A stretch of 64,000 nt of DNA from Epinephelus fuscoguttatus. Its lineage: Eukaryota > Chordata > Actinopteri > Perciformes > Serranidae. A program made the position numbers and the translations under genes. Shown here piece after piece: positions 63,999-64,000 of the stretch (positions within the stretch are counted from its first letter, which is position 1; every line of letters starts with the position of its first letter). The notes beneath the pieces were generated by a model. That model did no database searches, had not been told where the DNA came from, and was given only the letters and a program-made list of their open reading frames with translations. The stretch is from NCBI RefSeq assembly GCF_011397635.1, contig NC_064769.1:17625207-17689206 (forward strand), read 5' to 3'.

Positions 63999-64000
63999 AT

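Larger units (their letters stand above)
62940..64000 (-). mobile_element. Tc1/mariner-type transposon, runs off the window, carrying nested insertions
   Basis: Begins after a TA dinucleotide (62938-62939) with CACTGCTCAAAAAAAATTAA, the terminus of a common fish Tc1-like family. It continues, after an interruption, with ACACATCAGATCTTGATG and, after a second one, into a minus-strand transposase remnant. Interruptions lie at about 62968-63285 and 63423-63648. The far terminus is outside the window. Confidence 0.85.

Overview
This is vertebrate nuclear DNA, most likely from a spiny-rayed (percomorph-type) teleost. The genes have many short exons with GT-AG introns, the intergenic DNA is AT-rich, and the introns are full of short inverted-repeat DNA transposon relics of kinds common in fish. 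There is also a decayed Tc1/mariner copy. Nothing bacterial or viral was seen. I worked by eye and ran no searches; orthology calls rest on recalled family sequences.

Layout. Three protein-coding genes all lie on the + strand. (1) fubp3, a four-KH-domain single-strand nucleic-acid-binding protein, has coding exons from 6508 to 34380 in 19 pieces (556 aa). Its 3' UTR runs to about 36.05 kb. (2) prdm12 (the gene called prdm12b in zebrafish) has five coding exons from 41069 to 44472 (375 aa: PR/SET domain plus three C2H2 fingers). It has a TATA box at 40884 and a poly(A) signal at 45039. (3) fbxw5, an F-box/WD40 substrate receptor, has nine coding exons from 52131 to 58307 (608 aa), probably with a non-coding first exon near 49.5 kb. 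Every splice junction was placed by keeping the reading frame and matching the family; all three genes reconstruct without a frameshift or premature stop.

Between genes. 1-6.4 kb holds microsatellites and repeat relics and no recognisable gene. 36-40.9 kb separates fubp3 from prdm12; it carries one very clear MITE with an 8-bp target duplication and, closer to prdm12, long low-repeat stretches that look like candidate cis-regulatory DNA. 45-49.4 kb and 58.3-64 kb are repeat-rich. The right edge (62.9 kb onward) is a Tc1/mariner element on the minus strand that has been hit by at least two later insertions.

How it fits together. The three proteins are not a pathway: fubp3 is a general RNA/DNA-binding regulator, prdm12 a neuronal (nociceptor/interneuron) chromatin-linked transcription factor, and fbxw5 an E3-ligase adaptor. 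The plausible functional link is regulatory: prdm12 is a tightly controlled developmental gene, and the 5-kb intron 12 of fubp3 plus the 36-41 kb interval contain repeat-free blocks that could be prdm12 enhancers, with fubp3 as bystander. I found no evidence for an undescribed biological system. The most checkable oddities are a GC-AG intron in fubp3, a perfect 16-bp hairpin in its 3' UTR, a transposon end about 34 bp from a splice acceptor, a possible overlapping upstream ORF in fbxw5, and the nested transposons at the right edge.
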